From NCBI GenBank assembly GCA_004352715.1, contig SCFE01000083.1, positions 831,130 to 895,129 on the forward strand: a stretch of DNA of 64,000 nucleotides, in the 5' to 3' direction. A program made the position numbers and the translations under genes. Positions 33,296 through 44,071 of this stretch are shown one piece after another (position 1 is the stretch's first letter; every line of letters starts with the position of its first letter). The stretch is from Hofstenia miamia. Its lineage: Eukaryota; Xenacoelomorpha; Acoela. The notes under the pieces are model-generated. The model saw nothing but the letters and a program-made list of their open reading frames with translations. It searched no databases and had not been told where the DNA came from.

Positions 33296-34290
33296 TGATG
33301 TCCTCAATTTTTGTTATTAAGTAGGCAATCTAGAAGAAAATGATGTTTATGAACTGACTGTAAAAGACTTTGAGCAAACAAGTTAATTATAGTAGATAAT
33401 TAAACCATTAAATACATATTGAAACAATGATTGAATTTATGTTTACTCAGAGCCAATTATGTACACTGAGTCGCCTATACAAGTAATGATGAATCACTGA
33501 AAGCAATACATGTAAACAAGGCATCAGTGTTGCATGCATTTCTAGTTTTAATTGTCATTGATGCATTTTAGTGATTTATTTAAATTATTTGGTGCAAATG
33601 CAAATTATATTTCTTAATTGAAAAATGAAGGTATTTCTTTGACAAGAAATTGATATGACCCAAATTTGACCAGCGTGACCTTAAAGTTCTGCAAACATTT
33701 TTTACAATTTTGTTCTAACCCATTAAGAAATTTATAATGCTCGGAAATTTACAAATCTGTAAGCTCCCCTAGAGTGATTAATTAATTATTTCTATCCCTT
33801 AATTACGTGAAACGCATTAACTATTTTTCAACAAAAAATACAATTTTTAACTGTTAGTGTACGTTGATAATAACACTAGGTAAAGTACGTTTGTGTTGAA
33901 TTTACACCCCAATCATATCCAACAAGTGATAAATAAATTAAAGTTCATTCAAAGCAATTTTATCTATAGGAATTCTATGCTTACTGCAAATAACTATGGA
34001 GCATAATTGACTACAAGCTTATACATTTCTGTCACCCTAATGCTTAAGCACACAGCATATTCCTTGAGTTCTTGCTGCTCAGATCCAAACTTTTGCTTCA
34101 AACCAATACTATTTGCTAAAGTTCATTTCTAATTACCATGAATAGAGAATAGATTTTGTAATGTCCTTCTATAAATGGCTTTGCAATTTGGTATAGGTAT
34201 TAGAAAGATATCCCATGTTTCCCAACAGTTACCCCCAATTGCAGTAATTCAAATGTTTCATGCATTCGTTATGAGTAATTTAAACTAATT
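33296..34290. other. Upstream region of the APMAP-like gene, nothing recognised
   Basis: AT-rich, with no open frame of note and no clear promoter motif that stands out from background. Confidence 0.4.
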
Positions 34291-34563
34291 TTCCAAAAGA
34301 GTTAATTATTTACAATATTATTATTTATTTCTTCAAATTCATAAACAAAATTCCACCCTAAACTAATATCTTATATACTAATGTATACAGCCTAATGATA
34401 AAAAAGCTTCGAGTTCAACTAAAATGGGCATTAAATGTTTGTAATAAAAACTCTTCTAAAACAAAAGAATATATTTCTAAATCTATTATTTTCCAAAAGA
34501 GTTAATTATTTACAATATTATTATTTATTTCTTCAAATTCATAAACAAAATTCCACCCTACAA
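34290..34563. repeat. Two direct copies of a ~73-bp sequence
   Basis: The block starting TTTTCCAAAAGAGTTAATTA occurs at about 34291 and 34490. The second copy interrupts the LINE frame, so it was probably copied into the LINE or the LINE inserted beside it. Confidence 0.8.
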
Positions 34564-35000
34564 CTAGATATCATTCTCATTTTCGATAGATTGTCTAAAA
34601 CAAAATAAACGACCAAAAACTAATCACGTGTTAAATTTAATAAAAATATCATAAGTCAATCCTTTATTAATACTGCGATTTTTAACTGGAATATATTGCC
34701 CAAAGAAATGAAAATAATAGACAACTTTAAAAAATTAAAGAAGGAATTAAAATCATTAATTCTCAAACAAAAGTTTATATCAAGTAGATCATGGATAGGA
34801 TTCAAGTTTTATAATAACGACTATACAATAATCTAAATTAGTAAGCTATCTGTAGTCAGTGTTTTTTATTTCATATTTTATTTTTGTTATTATTCATTTT
34901 TTTATTTTACTTAGTAGTAAAAGACGCTATTCATTTGAAATATTATAAAAAATTCAAATGAATATAGATTATCTTACTTTATCTTATATTATCTTAAATT
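34385..35000 (+). mobile_element. LINE ORF2 C-terminus with (TTATC)n-type tail
   Basis: 'LRVQLKWALNVCNKNSSKTK' (34400-34460) then, after the 73-bp repeat, 'SQSFINTAIFNWNILPKEM' and 'SRSWIGFKFYNNDYTII' ending at a stop near 34838. The 3' UTR ends in TTATCTTACTTTATCTTATA (34969-34998). It is a 5'-truncated copy of the family at 21430-28371. Confidence 0.75.
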
Positions 35001-35439
35001 TGGACTACTAATGACTAATACTTGACATCACATTTCAATTACTAAACCTGTATTAACCACAGTGACAATGATTGTAAAAAACATTGCATTTGGCCATCTT
35101 TTAAATTTGTATAAACATTAATACTTATTATAATTGTGTCAAAATTTTATACGCAAGTTCTCACATAGTTTTTGAATAGGACAATGCTGTCAAACTTTCT
35201 TTCTCATGTATTAGAAAGTTGAGACGCATGAATTCCTGAAACCAATGCACTATGTTTGGTAGCTTTGTCTCAAAATATACAGATTTGGATTGTTTGAATA
35301 ATAATGAATTGTGTCATTTTGCAGTCTGAGCACAACGTTTTTGGTAGTACATTTTGTGAATTATAGAAAATTTTCCCACATTGATTCATTCTATTAACCA
35401 AACCCGTAAATTAGTTGTATGCAGAGGAGCTCCTTAATC

Positions 35440-36050
35440 TATATAATGCTTAGGTATGTGGATAAGCAGTTTCTTGAGCATTGCATTTTGTACTAGAAAG
35501 TCCATTCTGCCCAATAAGCAACCTGTAGATTTATGTGTAAATGCTCTAAGTTGTGCGCATCTTACATTACAAGGTATTTTTCAGTACAATGTGTTCAAGA
35601 AACTTTCCTGTTTGGTGAGTTATTGATAGTGGCTGAATAACTTTCACATGTCAAGAAATAACTTTACTTTTTGGTACACATGTAACATTTGCACACGATA
35701 ACTTTAGAGCAGGAAAGATAACTCAGGTGCATAATCGTTTAGAATTAAATTAGAAAAAGTTACTCCATCTAAATTTGGCCCAGCTTTTTTATAATGGGAT
35801 AGGGAGAAGAGGTATTTTTAGATTTCGTACTCAGTGACCTGTAGTTGATTGTTATGAGTATTATTAGGTCATCTGTCATAGACTGTTAGCAAGTTGTAAT
35901 CATTAACTACATATGCAAGTTCTTTGTTATTACAATTTGTCAAATTAATTAGAAAATACTGTGATAGATTGGTAGCTAATGGAAAAACTCTGCTCCTTTT
36001 ACCAATATTTGTTCCTGAAAAAGCCTTTACGGATTTTCACTATTCTCATT
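35440..36050 (-). pseudogene. Minus-strand LINE RT relic
   Basis: The minus strand reads 'ELAYVVNDYNLLTV', 'VTEYEI' stop 'KYLFSLSHYKKAGPNLDGVT' (35850-35760) and further on 'IQPLSITHQTGKFLEHIVLK' (about 35640-35580). This is the RT entry ('KKAGP..DG') followed by the 'RPISLT...KhLE.IV' block. It is heavily decayed and a different lineage from the CR1-like copies. Confidence 0.5.
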
Positions 36051-36079
36051 GGTTTATTTTCTTTGAAGTATTATATTAA

Positions 36080-36231
36080 ATTAAGACGCCATAGCCCAAT
36101 TTTGCAATTGTCTAATTTGTATTGTTTTTTGTACAGTTCATTGAAGCTTTCACAGTTGCTATCAGTATAATTACATATTGTCAAAGTAATTTCTGAATAA
36201 AGATTTCTTCTTTTTCTTCTTCTTACTTCTC
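36080..36231 (+). mobile_element. LINE 3' UTR with (TTC)n tail
   Basis: Shares GCCATAGCCCA, TTGAAGCTTTCA and TTTCTGAATA-AGATTT-TTCTTC with 13105-13262. It is a 5'-truncated 3' end. The tail run (36208-36231) adjoins the R4/Dong-like LINE. Confidence 0.65.
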
Positions 36232-36868
36232 ACAGCTTCATGCTGGTATTCCTCTCAGCTCGGGGAACTCACCAGTTCCCAGGGAGTCTGAGAGCTTTCC
36301 TCAGGACTCTAGCTGTTCCTAACAATGCTGCCTTTTGTGCTACCACACCTCCCCACTTTGGTACTCCCAACTCCTCCAAGTATCTCTTATGCTTCTTACT
36401 CACTGCTCCTAGTGCGCCTACTACTACCAGGACTACTTCAACCTTCTTTAACTTCCGCAGCCTTTCTATTTCCTCTGCCAACTCCCTGTACTTGTCTATA
36501 TTCTCTTTCTTCTTGCTTTCTACATTCCTGTCCTTTGGTACTGCTATGTCTATCACTGTTCCCAATCTTTTCTCTTTGTGTACTAATACTATGTCTGGCC
36601 TTCGTGCTTCTATCACCTTGCTTGTCTGGATGTTGCAGTCCCACATTATCTTAAACTTCTCATTTTCTATGACTATTTGTGGATTGTGCTCATACCACTT
36701 GTCTCCTACTTCTAACCCATGCTGCCTGCTCAAACTCCAGTGTACCATTCTTCCCACTTTGTCATGCCTGAACTTATACTCATTCTATGTCAACTTCTCA
36801 CACCCTGCTATCAGATGATCTACTGTCTCCGCCTCTTTCTTACATAGCCTACACTTATCACTTACTTC

Positions 36869-36869
<1 letters not shown>
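36232..36869 (-). mobile_element. R4/Dong-like LINE 3' end with restriction-like endonuclease
   Basis: The minus strand begins 'DKCRLCKKEAETVDHLIAGC', a C-x2-C-x8-H-x4-C knuckle, has one in-frame stop, then 'EYKFRHDKVGRMVHWSL' and 'KWYEHNPQIVIENEKFKIMW'. 'ARRPDIVLVHKEKRLGTVID' follows, the PD..D signature of the restriction-like endonuclease, ending 'LGAVSKKHKRYLEELGVP' and 'AALLGTARVLRKAL'. The main frame 36757-36269 is open for 162 codons, so this copy is younger than its neighbours. Elements of this group target TAA repeats, and a (TTA)n tract abuts its 5' side. It is truncated upstream of the Cys-His motif. Confidence 0.85.

Positions 36870-36906
<37 letters not shown>
36870..36906. repeat. 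(TTA)n microsatellite at LINE 5' junction
   Basis: About 12 TTA units directly next to the truncated 5' end of the R4/Dong-like LINE. Confidence 0.95.
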
Positions 36907-36907
<1 letters not shown>

Positions 36908-37379
36908 AAATAAAATTGTTTATTCTTAGGTGTAATTTCACGGCTAATTAGTAAAAATATATAATGAAAATCTCTGAGGTGAAATAGAACAACTGTTTCT
37001 CTACACTACTAAGAGAAATATTTTATTCCATACCAGAATCTAACGAACATGAAAACATCAGAAATTGCTCAAAAATGACAACACACTGTACAATGTCAAT
37101 ATATTTTTTGGATTTTTCTTGCTGTCTCCTCTTTCTGTTATTCCAAAGCACATTGCAAGTTTTACTTATTAGTACACATTTGCTTTTCAGAACATCTCTA
37201 TGACTGGTTTCATTCTTTTTTATCGATATTTTCTACTATCTCCTTGCATAATCCCTGACTCTCAAAACTATCTATTTTAAAAAAATTCAACTATTTTCAA
37301 TAAGCTTTACTATTCATTATTATTTATTAATTATTTGGCTTTTATAAATATAGTGATTTACAGTTCTTAAGGATTTAAA

Positions 37380-37440
37380 TTAACTTTAATAAAAACATTC
37401 AAAAGATATATTTCGACTTACAAAGTCGTTCTCAATATCC
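37380..37440 (-). ncRNA. Degenerate hammerhead-ribozyme-like motif of a Penelope terminus
   Basis: Minus strand: GGATAT, then TTGAGAA (core CUGANGA with two changes), a perfect 6-bp stem CGACTT-TGT-AAGTCG, then GAAA and TATATC. The following AATGTTTTTATTAAA and CGAAATATATCTTTT are shared with both ends of the Penelope insert at 25551-26219. Hammerhead motifs are known in Penelope pseudo-LTRs. The changed core bases would abolish cleavage. Confidence 0.4.
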
Positions 37441-38319
37441 TTAAAAAATTATTCCCTCTAAATTTACTTAATTTTGTAATAATATTTTATTTTACTAAAT
37501 CATAATTATTGGTAGTAACAGTTTGTGCATGTAATCTTCTTTGGTATTTAGACTTAGTTGAAATGATCTAATTAAAATACTTTCAATGATTTTAAGTTGT
37601 TTTGCTTATGTATTCTTTAAATTTTTTACATTATAACTTTACAATATCCTGGAGGATTCTTTGTGTTGGTTTTTGGTTTTTCATCAGCTTGCTACCTTTT
37701 ATTGACTTTGTTCTATGATTTGCCAAATAATTGGATCTTCTATTTTTTAATGAAATTTAGTAATTTTTTTTAAATTTATTGAAATTTGGTTCTTATTTTA
37801 TGTCTGGAGACAGCTTGTTTCATAAATCAATTGTAAAATTGATAAGCGATTTTTCTCCTAATTTCTTTTAAATTTTAGTTTGAGATAAGTTTTTGCAATA
37901 TTTTCTTAGTAAGTAAGAAAGAAAAATAAGAGAAGTGTGATAGCATAGCATATTTTAGTAATGAAATATTAAATTTCATTTGTGTTTTCTATTGCTTATA
38001 TGAGAAAGAGTCTCTACATTTCGAGAAGCTAGCAATGGTACTGTTCCTAGTCCTGGCTGCCAAATATGTTAACTGAAATCTTTAAGTCATTTTTTCTAAA
38101 CAGATGTCTGTTTAAATAATATTCAAACTGAACATTTTGTTTTTAGTTTATTTTTAATAAACGATTTTTCTATTCTATTTTTCTAGATAAAATACGATAA
38201 AATATTCTATATTTTACTTACAATTTGGAAAGCTGATAAATCTCTATATATGGTTGGTAAATGTACAAAATAAAAAAATACATGCGCTATAAACAAGAAA
38301 ATTTTCTTTTCAGGTTACG
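37441..38319. other. AT-rich stretch, no supported gene
   Basis: T-rich on the + strand, possibly old Penelope or LINE sequence, but no motif can be named. Confidence 0.35.
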
Positions 38320-40440
38320 GATACTTTTGATGACAAATTTCACTTACGGCGTGTTTGTTGTAACAATGTTTAAACATGCAACACTATGTTTCAAGGAAAA
38401 CAATTCATAGATCCAAAACCCAAATATTTCAAACGAAAAGTAATGTGTTATTTGCATTAGAGCGTGTTTCCAAGCGCGTTAATATTGATCAAAACAAATA
38501 TGCAAGAGGTGGAAAACAGCAATTTCTTTAGCAATTTTGTATAAATTGTACTAAATGTAAAAGTGTACATTACACAACAACTCTGAGTGATGAAGTTCTT
38601 AAGCCATGTTTCCTGTAACAATGTTTAATCATGCAACAAGGAATATAATTGATAGAAGCAAAACTTGTTTCAAGTGATATCCAAATACAAAGTGGAGAAA
38701 TATTTTGCTAAACTTAAACACTATAGTCGAGTGAAATCGACTTCCATTTTCAAAAACGAGATAGAAATATCCGCCAAAGCATATGAAATATATCATTGAT
38801 AAATCAATAAAATTGAAATATCTGATATACATGACAAAGGCAAGTTCATTTTCACCAATATCCAAATAAAAAATGGAATGAACATTCGCCGTGCTTAGGA
38901 ATTACATGTGAAACAAAACGTATTGTATATGAGATGTTTTTGTGCAGACCAAGTTGTTGTGCAGAACTTCACCACATCTAGGAAAATTTCACAGAAGTAT
39001 CACCATTTATTTTTCGTAGTTGACATGGGAAATCACGACGCCCAAACTTGTTATCCAGATTATTCAGTACATTGTAAGCTAATGTATCAATAATAGTAAT
39101 GCATTAATTCATTCTTCCAAAGTTACCCGTGTTTCCATGTTGAATTAACCATTCTAAATGCGTAAAATGTTTGTAAATAGGTAAACAAAGTTAGTTAATA
39201 GTGTATTATTCACACACATAAAATACAAGTGCATGGTAATTAGAAGACAAGTCGCTAAGAATTTTGAAATACAAACGTCATTTAAGTAAGCTGATGTATC
39301 CTTAATAGTAATACATTAGTTCACCCATCCAAAATTACTTGTACCCCAAAACACTGTTTCATTTCTACACAACAAATTAAGAGATTCAATAAAAGTAATC
39401 ATTTATTCATTTGTAAGGTTTCCTTCTGTAAAGCCAATTTTATGAAAATTGTGTTTGTACCAGTTGAATGCGTTTGAATATGATGAGGGGGACAGTCAAA
39501 ATTTTCCCTTGATTGACGTACTGTAATAATGTATATTTTGTCATCTAACAAATGAATAGTTCTTTAATATAGTAAATGTTGTTGTAAGCATTTCGCGCAA
39601 CTAAAAAACACGCTAGATTTCAAACAAGGCGACATGATTGATAAAACAACCAACTGCATGTTACATGCTTATCGAGTTTTTCACGTGTTCACCTTATTTC
39701 ATTATGACTTTTGCGTAGCTACATACATTACTATGGTTTTCTGCTTTGTAACTTTATGCGTAAATATGATGAAACATTCGTTATTCATAGTTGATGATGA
39801 TTTTTCCTCATTAGATATGATTTCCAATTGTTAAATTTGTAAACTCTGTGATGCATTCGCCATTTTAAACGTGCAAATGTTTGTAAATTGGTAAACAAAG
39901 TTAGTTAATTTGATCTTTTAACATTTATAATGAAAAATCTACTCAAATTCACTACTCTGAAAACTATTAGCACTTTCAATCTCTTGCATGTCAAGATGAT
40001 TTTACGATAAACAAAATTTTTAAAGTGAAAACATCTTTAATTGAGATGGAAAATGCTTTCAATTATGCATTCATTATTAAAAACTGAAACCACGTATTAC
40101 TACGACAGATCAAGTAAAATAGAACAAAGAACAAAGAAATTTTGTAAACATCAGCATTATTTTAAAAATTAATTATATTTTAATAATTATTTATTGTAAA
40201 TTTTTTGGTAAATTTATTTTTTCAAGTTAATTATTTTGTTAATTTATTTTTCTTGCAATTCATTTCTTTGCTAAGATTTGAATTATAGCATTTGACCAAA
40301 ATCAAATTACTGTTAAAAGTTAAAAAGCATCAAGCACTTTTAATTATTGAAAGATTGAATTTATCACCAATAATGTCAATGTGTTCTCCCCAACATCAAA
40401 TTACTTGTTACCAGTTGTGAAGGAGTTGGCGTTTTAATGC
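38320..40440. repeat. Diverged dispersed-repeat region
   Basis: Several short sequences recur in order: TGTAACAATGTTTAAACATG (38360) with TGTAACAATGTTTAATCATG (38617), GTAAACAAAGTTAGTTAAT (39180 and 39890) and AATAGTAATGCATTAATTCA (39093) with AATAGTAATACATTAGTTCA (39303). No long open frame exists. It is probably an old tandemly duplicated non-coding element. Confidence 0.55.
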
Positions 40441-40885
40441 GATGAAAGAAGAAATTCTCTTTTTACAGTTTTTGCTATTGTTTTTTCATTTGTAATTTAG
40501 TTTCTTTACACATTGCATTAATAATATATGTAGTGTTGCAAATTAAGTCTCGCCAGGAAATTTTTATTGACGTTAAACATGTACAAAAAATCATTTTTTG
40601 CTTATTCATATTATTTAATTGTAAAAATAACTTACCCGCGGTGGAGAAATTCAACCATCCTTGACTCAATCTCCGTAAAAAGTGAACAATGTGTTACATT
40701 TTACAATTCAGAAAAATAATATCGGATTTATTTAATTAAAAACACAAATGTATAGATTTTACACAAACGCTACAAAACTACGTTTATTCCATCAATATAT
40801 GATCGTGACACAGGTTTATACATTGGATTTCATTTTTTTCATGACGGTGCTTTGTTTTACAGCATATCTCAGCATCAAGGAAATT

Positions 40886-40980
40886 GATGAACGCTTTTTT
40901 GCTGAGAGATTCCAAAGGAACCTCTCACAAAAAACTTTTTGATAAATTGCAAAGCAATTTCAACAAAAAGCGTTCATCAC
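40886..40980. repeat. Nested stem-loop
   Basis: GATGAACGCTTTTTTG pairs with CAAAAAGCGTTCATC. Inside, GAGAGATTCC-AAA-GGAACCTCTC and ATTGC-AAA-GCAAT form two further hairpins. Confidence 0.6.
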
Positions 40981-41139
40981 CTTTGTTAAGATTGATTGAC
41001 AGGTGCTCATTGATGAGTCATAACCAATTGTTAATTCATGAATAATAGGGGGCGTGGTTACAGTGTGCAGTTAATTGTGCATCACATAATCAATCTATGA
41101 ATAATTTTAAAATTTACATGTGCGCATGTTGGAGGATTT

Positions 41140-41338
41140 GTTATATATGGTACCAATCTTAATGACTACTACAAGACTATAATATCTGTAGCCTAAAATG
41201 ACGCTTTTCTTGTATATATTTCATGTCTTTTTTATTATTTTTGTACATTATTGACGCTATTTAGAGAACTTATCAGTTTCTGAAATTGTAAATAAAAGTC
41301 TCTAAATATAGAATATCTTATCTTATCTTATCTTATAG
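41140..41338 (+). mobile_element. LINE 3' UTR with (TATCT)n tail
   Basis: Non-coding sequence containing AATAAAAGTCTCTAAATATA ends in ATCTTATCTTATCTTATCTT (41316-41335), the tail of the same LINE family as 21430-28371 and 34385-35000. It is missing from the second version at 42070-42541. Confidence 0.6.
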
Positions 41339-41804
41339 TGTATACTGACATTATATCTCATTATTAATGGGTGGTTGTATTGAATCCAGTCAAGTCTATT
41401 ACGTATCATGGTATTTGGAATAATATTTGGTCATGTATATGCATAGTTTACATAAATGTACAATAAACATCTTAACAAATTAGCCTATTTGCAAAAATTG
41501 TTAGTAAATTAGTTGCTTTATATGCAAATTGATTAATATTTAAAAAACGTGAGGGCATATTTGCCCTAAGAAAAATACAAGAATCATTAAAATATATAAT
41601 TTTATATAAAATTTAGGGTGTAAATACATATTCCTTGTAAGATTTATTTTTTACATGCTTGTATTTTACGTCAAAACACTGACAGGTGTAATATCATTTC
41701 ATAACTATACCGTGTTTAATTTACTTCAATCTTGGAAATATATGTATAATTTCAACAAAGCTCATTAGCAGACAGAAAAGCTGAAAATTCAGTCATTTTA
41801 ACTA

Positions 41805-42068
41805 CAGTATTTCCCACCCAAATATCCGCTATGTGCAATCAATTATCCGAATGGTGCGGTCGAATATCCGATCAGTTCAAACAAAAATCCAAAGTATGCA
41901 CACAATAATCCGAATTGCGCATATATTATCCAATGAAGAACTTGTGCACGATCAACGTCATTAAATATATTATAGCACCTTTTGCAACTTCCGCCTCTGC
42001 TTATAAATAAACCACAAGCGCATTTCGCAGACTTTACTTTGCAAAATGGCATAGCTATACAATATCTA
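41805..42068 (-). mobile_element. End of an IS630-like element with ATCCG array and Cys-rich ORF start
   Basis: After TA, CAGTATTTCCCACCC matches the ends of the element at 61860-63585. ATCCG-type motifs then recur roughly every 21 bp up to 41935 (ATATCCG, TTATCCGAAT, ATATCCGATC, TAATCCGAATT). The minus strand reads inward-to-outward 'MPFCKVKSAKCACGLFISRG' then 'GSCKRC', a C-x-C...C-x2-C pattern also present at 50640-50700. The rest of the element is cut by the N at 42069. Confidence 0.5.
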
Positions 42069-42779
42069 NCAAATTAAGTCTCGCCAGGAAATTTTTATTG
42101 ACGTTAAACATGTACAAAAAATCATTTTTTGCTTATTCATATTATTTAATTGTAAAAATAACTTACCCGCGGTGGAGAAATTCAACCATCCTTGACTCAA
42201 TCTCCGTAAAAAGTGAACAATGTGTTACATTTTACAATTCAGAAAAATAATATCGGATTTATTTAATTAAAAACACAAATGTATAGATTTTACACAAACG
42301 CTACAAAACTACGTTTATTCCATCAATATATGATCGTGACACAGGTTTATACATTGGATTTCATTTTTTTCATGACAATAATCCGAATTGCGCATATATT
42401 ATCCAATGAAGAACTTGTGCACGATCAACGTCATTAAATATATTATAGCACCTTTTGCAACTTCCGCCTCTGCTTATAAATAAACCACAAGCGCATTTCG
42501 CAGACTTTACTTTGCAAAATGGCATAGCTATACAATATCTAACAATATTAAATTTCAGAAATTTAAAAATTTTAGTTTTCGAATTTAACTAAAATGATAA
42601 ATAGAAAAAGCGATAGCATCACATTAAGATATCATTTTCCACTGCAATAGACTAATATCAATAACAAAAATTGGAAGCTTACATTTTGCGTTTTGCTTCA
42701 AGCTGTGCAATAAGTAAAAATGTGGAAAACCAAATAACTTTTTTGGAAAAAATAGTACAAGTAATTTAATAATAGAAAT

Positions 42780-43480
42780 ATAAAAAATCCAAGACAAACC
42801 TTTGATATTTAGCTATCTCTAAAGCATCACATATTATGTAATCAATTAGTCAGGATGTTCTATTGCTTATGTGAGTTCGCGCTATTCATTGCTTCTATAT
42901 TAAAAACATCTATTAGATTGTGAATATTAAATTCTTTTTGCATAAAATAGTTTTGGTTATAATCTCTCATTGCATTAATTTTTTCATTGTATGGCATGGA
43001 AATTTCTTGCAATATTAGTTGAAATTTAATAAAGGCTTGCTCTCTTTTACAGTAACAACTGTTAAATAAATACATTTCTTGTTTAATTTTTAGCTCTACC
43101 CATAAGTTTTCAAAATTCTTAGTTTCTGTGAAAATTCTTGGTTACCCCACCAGCTCTAAGTTTTTCAGACTTGCTTAGTTTTCGATCTTTTCGAAATATT
43201 TTGAAATCTTTACAAATTGGTATTGAATAGCAAGATTTTAACAATTTTTGGGTTATTCACAAAAGTTTATTATGATCAAAGTTGCCGATTAGATAATATA
43301 ACTATTCCAAAAGCGATATTCACACATATACAGGTTGATTATAGGTTGAGACAAAAATCAGAGATGTTTATAAAGCCTATGCAGTTTGTAACAAAAGCTG
43401 CGAATGATCAACATATGATTTTTGGAAGATATCAAATTTCAGTCAATGATGTTTAACTTTAAAAAATTAAGGGAATTTAA
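42780..43480 (-). pseudogene. LINE endonuclease relic
   Basis: Minus strand: 'FKIFRKDRKLSKSEKLRAGG' (43205-43145), 'NFENLWVELKI' (43110-43080), 'SMPYNEKINAMRDYNQNYFM' (42995-42940, where GDYN is RDYN) and 'IDYIICDALEIAKYQRF' (42845-42795). This follows the EN of the other CR1-like copies. Catalytic-loop Gly is lost and frames are broken. Confidence 0.65.
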
Positions 43481-44020
43481 AATTAATAATGTTCTCTGCT
43501 TTTATAGATAGGTGAATTTGGGGCATTTTAAATATCAAATTAGCCAAAAATGGAAAAGTTGGGATTTAAATAGTAATTTTAGATGGCTTAAATATGGGCA
43601 AATAATGTTTTTACAACAATGGTGTAAGTAATTGATAAAATTTCGCTATAATTTTTCTAACTGTTGAAATAAAAGTATATTGATCTTACAATTATATTAT
43701 TAAGTTTCATGGCATATAATTTTTATCAACCAAGTAGTATATCATCATTGCTGTTTAGCATTTACTAAAATTTTATTATGTATTAACACTCATGAAATAC
43801 AATGAAGCTATATGAAGCATTGCTGGTCATATTAGTATGCATAATTAGGAAAATCAAATATCTATGCAAAAATCAATTATAGGACAATGATAACGTCAAT
43901 AATAATATATTTCAAATAAATACTTTATATTGACTACAAAATGTGGGAACTTTACAAAATACTAATACAAAAATATTTATACCTAAATTCTATACAAATT
44001 ATATACAAATTACCCAAAAT
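43481..44020. other. AT-rich stretch, nothing recognised
   Basis: No open frame, repeat or RNA signal can be supported. Confidence 0.4.
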
Positions 44021-44026
44021 TTTATT
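44021..44026 (-). promoter_or_regulatory. Candidate poly(A) signal for the 44-46 kb gene
   Basis: AATAAA on the minus strand 46 bases after the proposed stop codon, a usual distance. Confidence 0.4.
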
Positions 44027-44071
44027 AATAATTGCAGAAATTATTACATGTGATAACTCTAAATAAAACTA

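Larger units (their letters stand above)
40539..42541. repeat. Block present in two versions joined at N 42069
   Basis: 40539-40845 recurs at 42070-42376, and 41904-42068 recurs at 42377-42541. The second version therefore equals the first with 40846-41903 deleted, and starts right after the single N at 42069. This is what two haplotypes placed end to end would look like. Confidence 0.75.

Noticed and set aside
36240-36818. 192-codon + strand frame rich in Ser, Leu and Pro
   Set aside because: It is the shadow of the restriction-like endonuclease frame on the minus strand, which has clear motifs.
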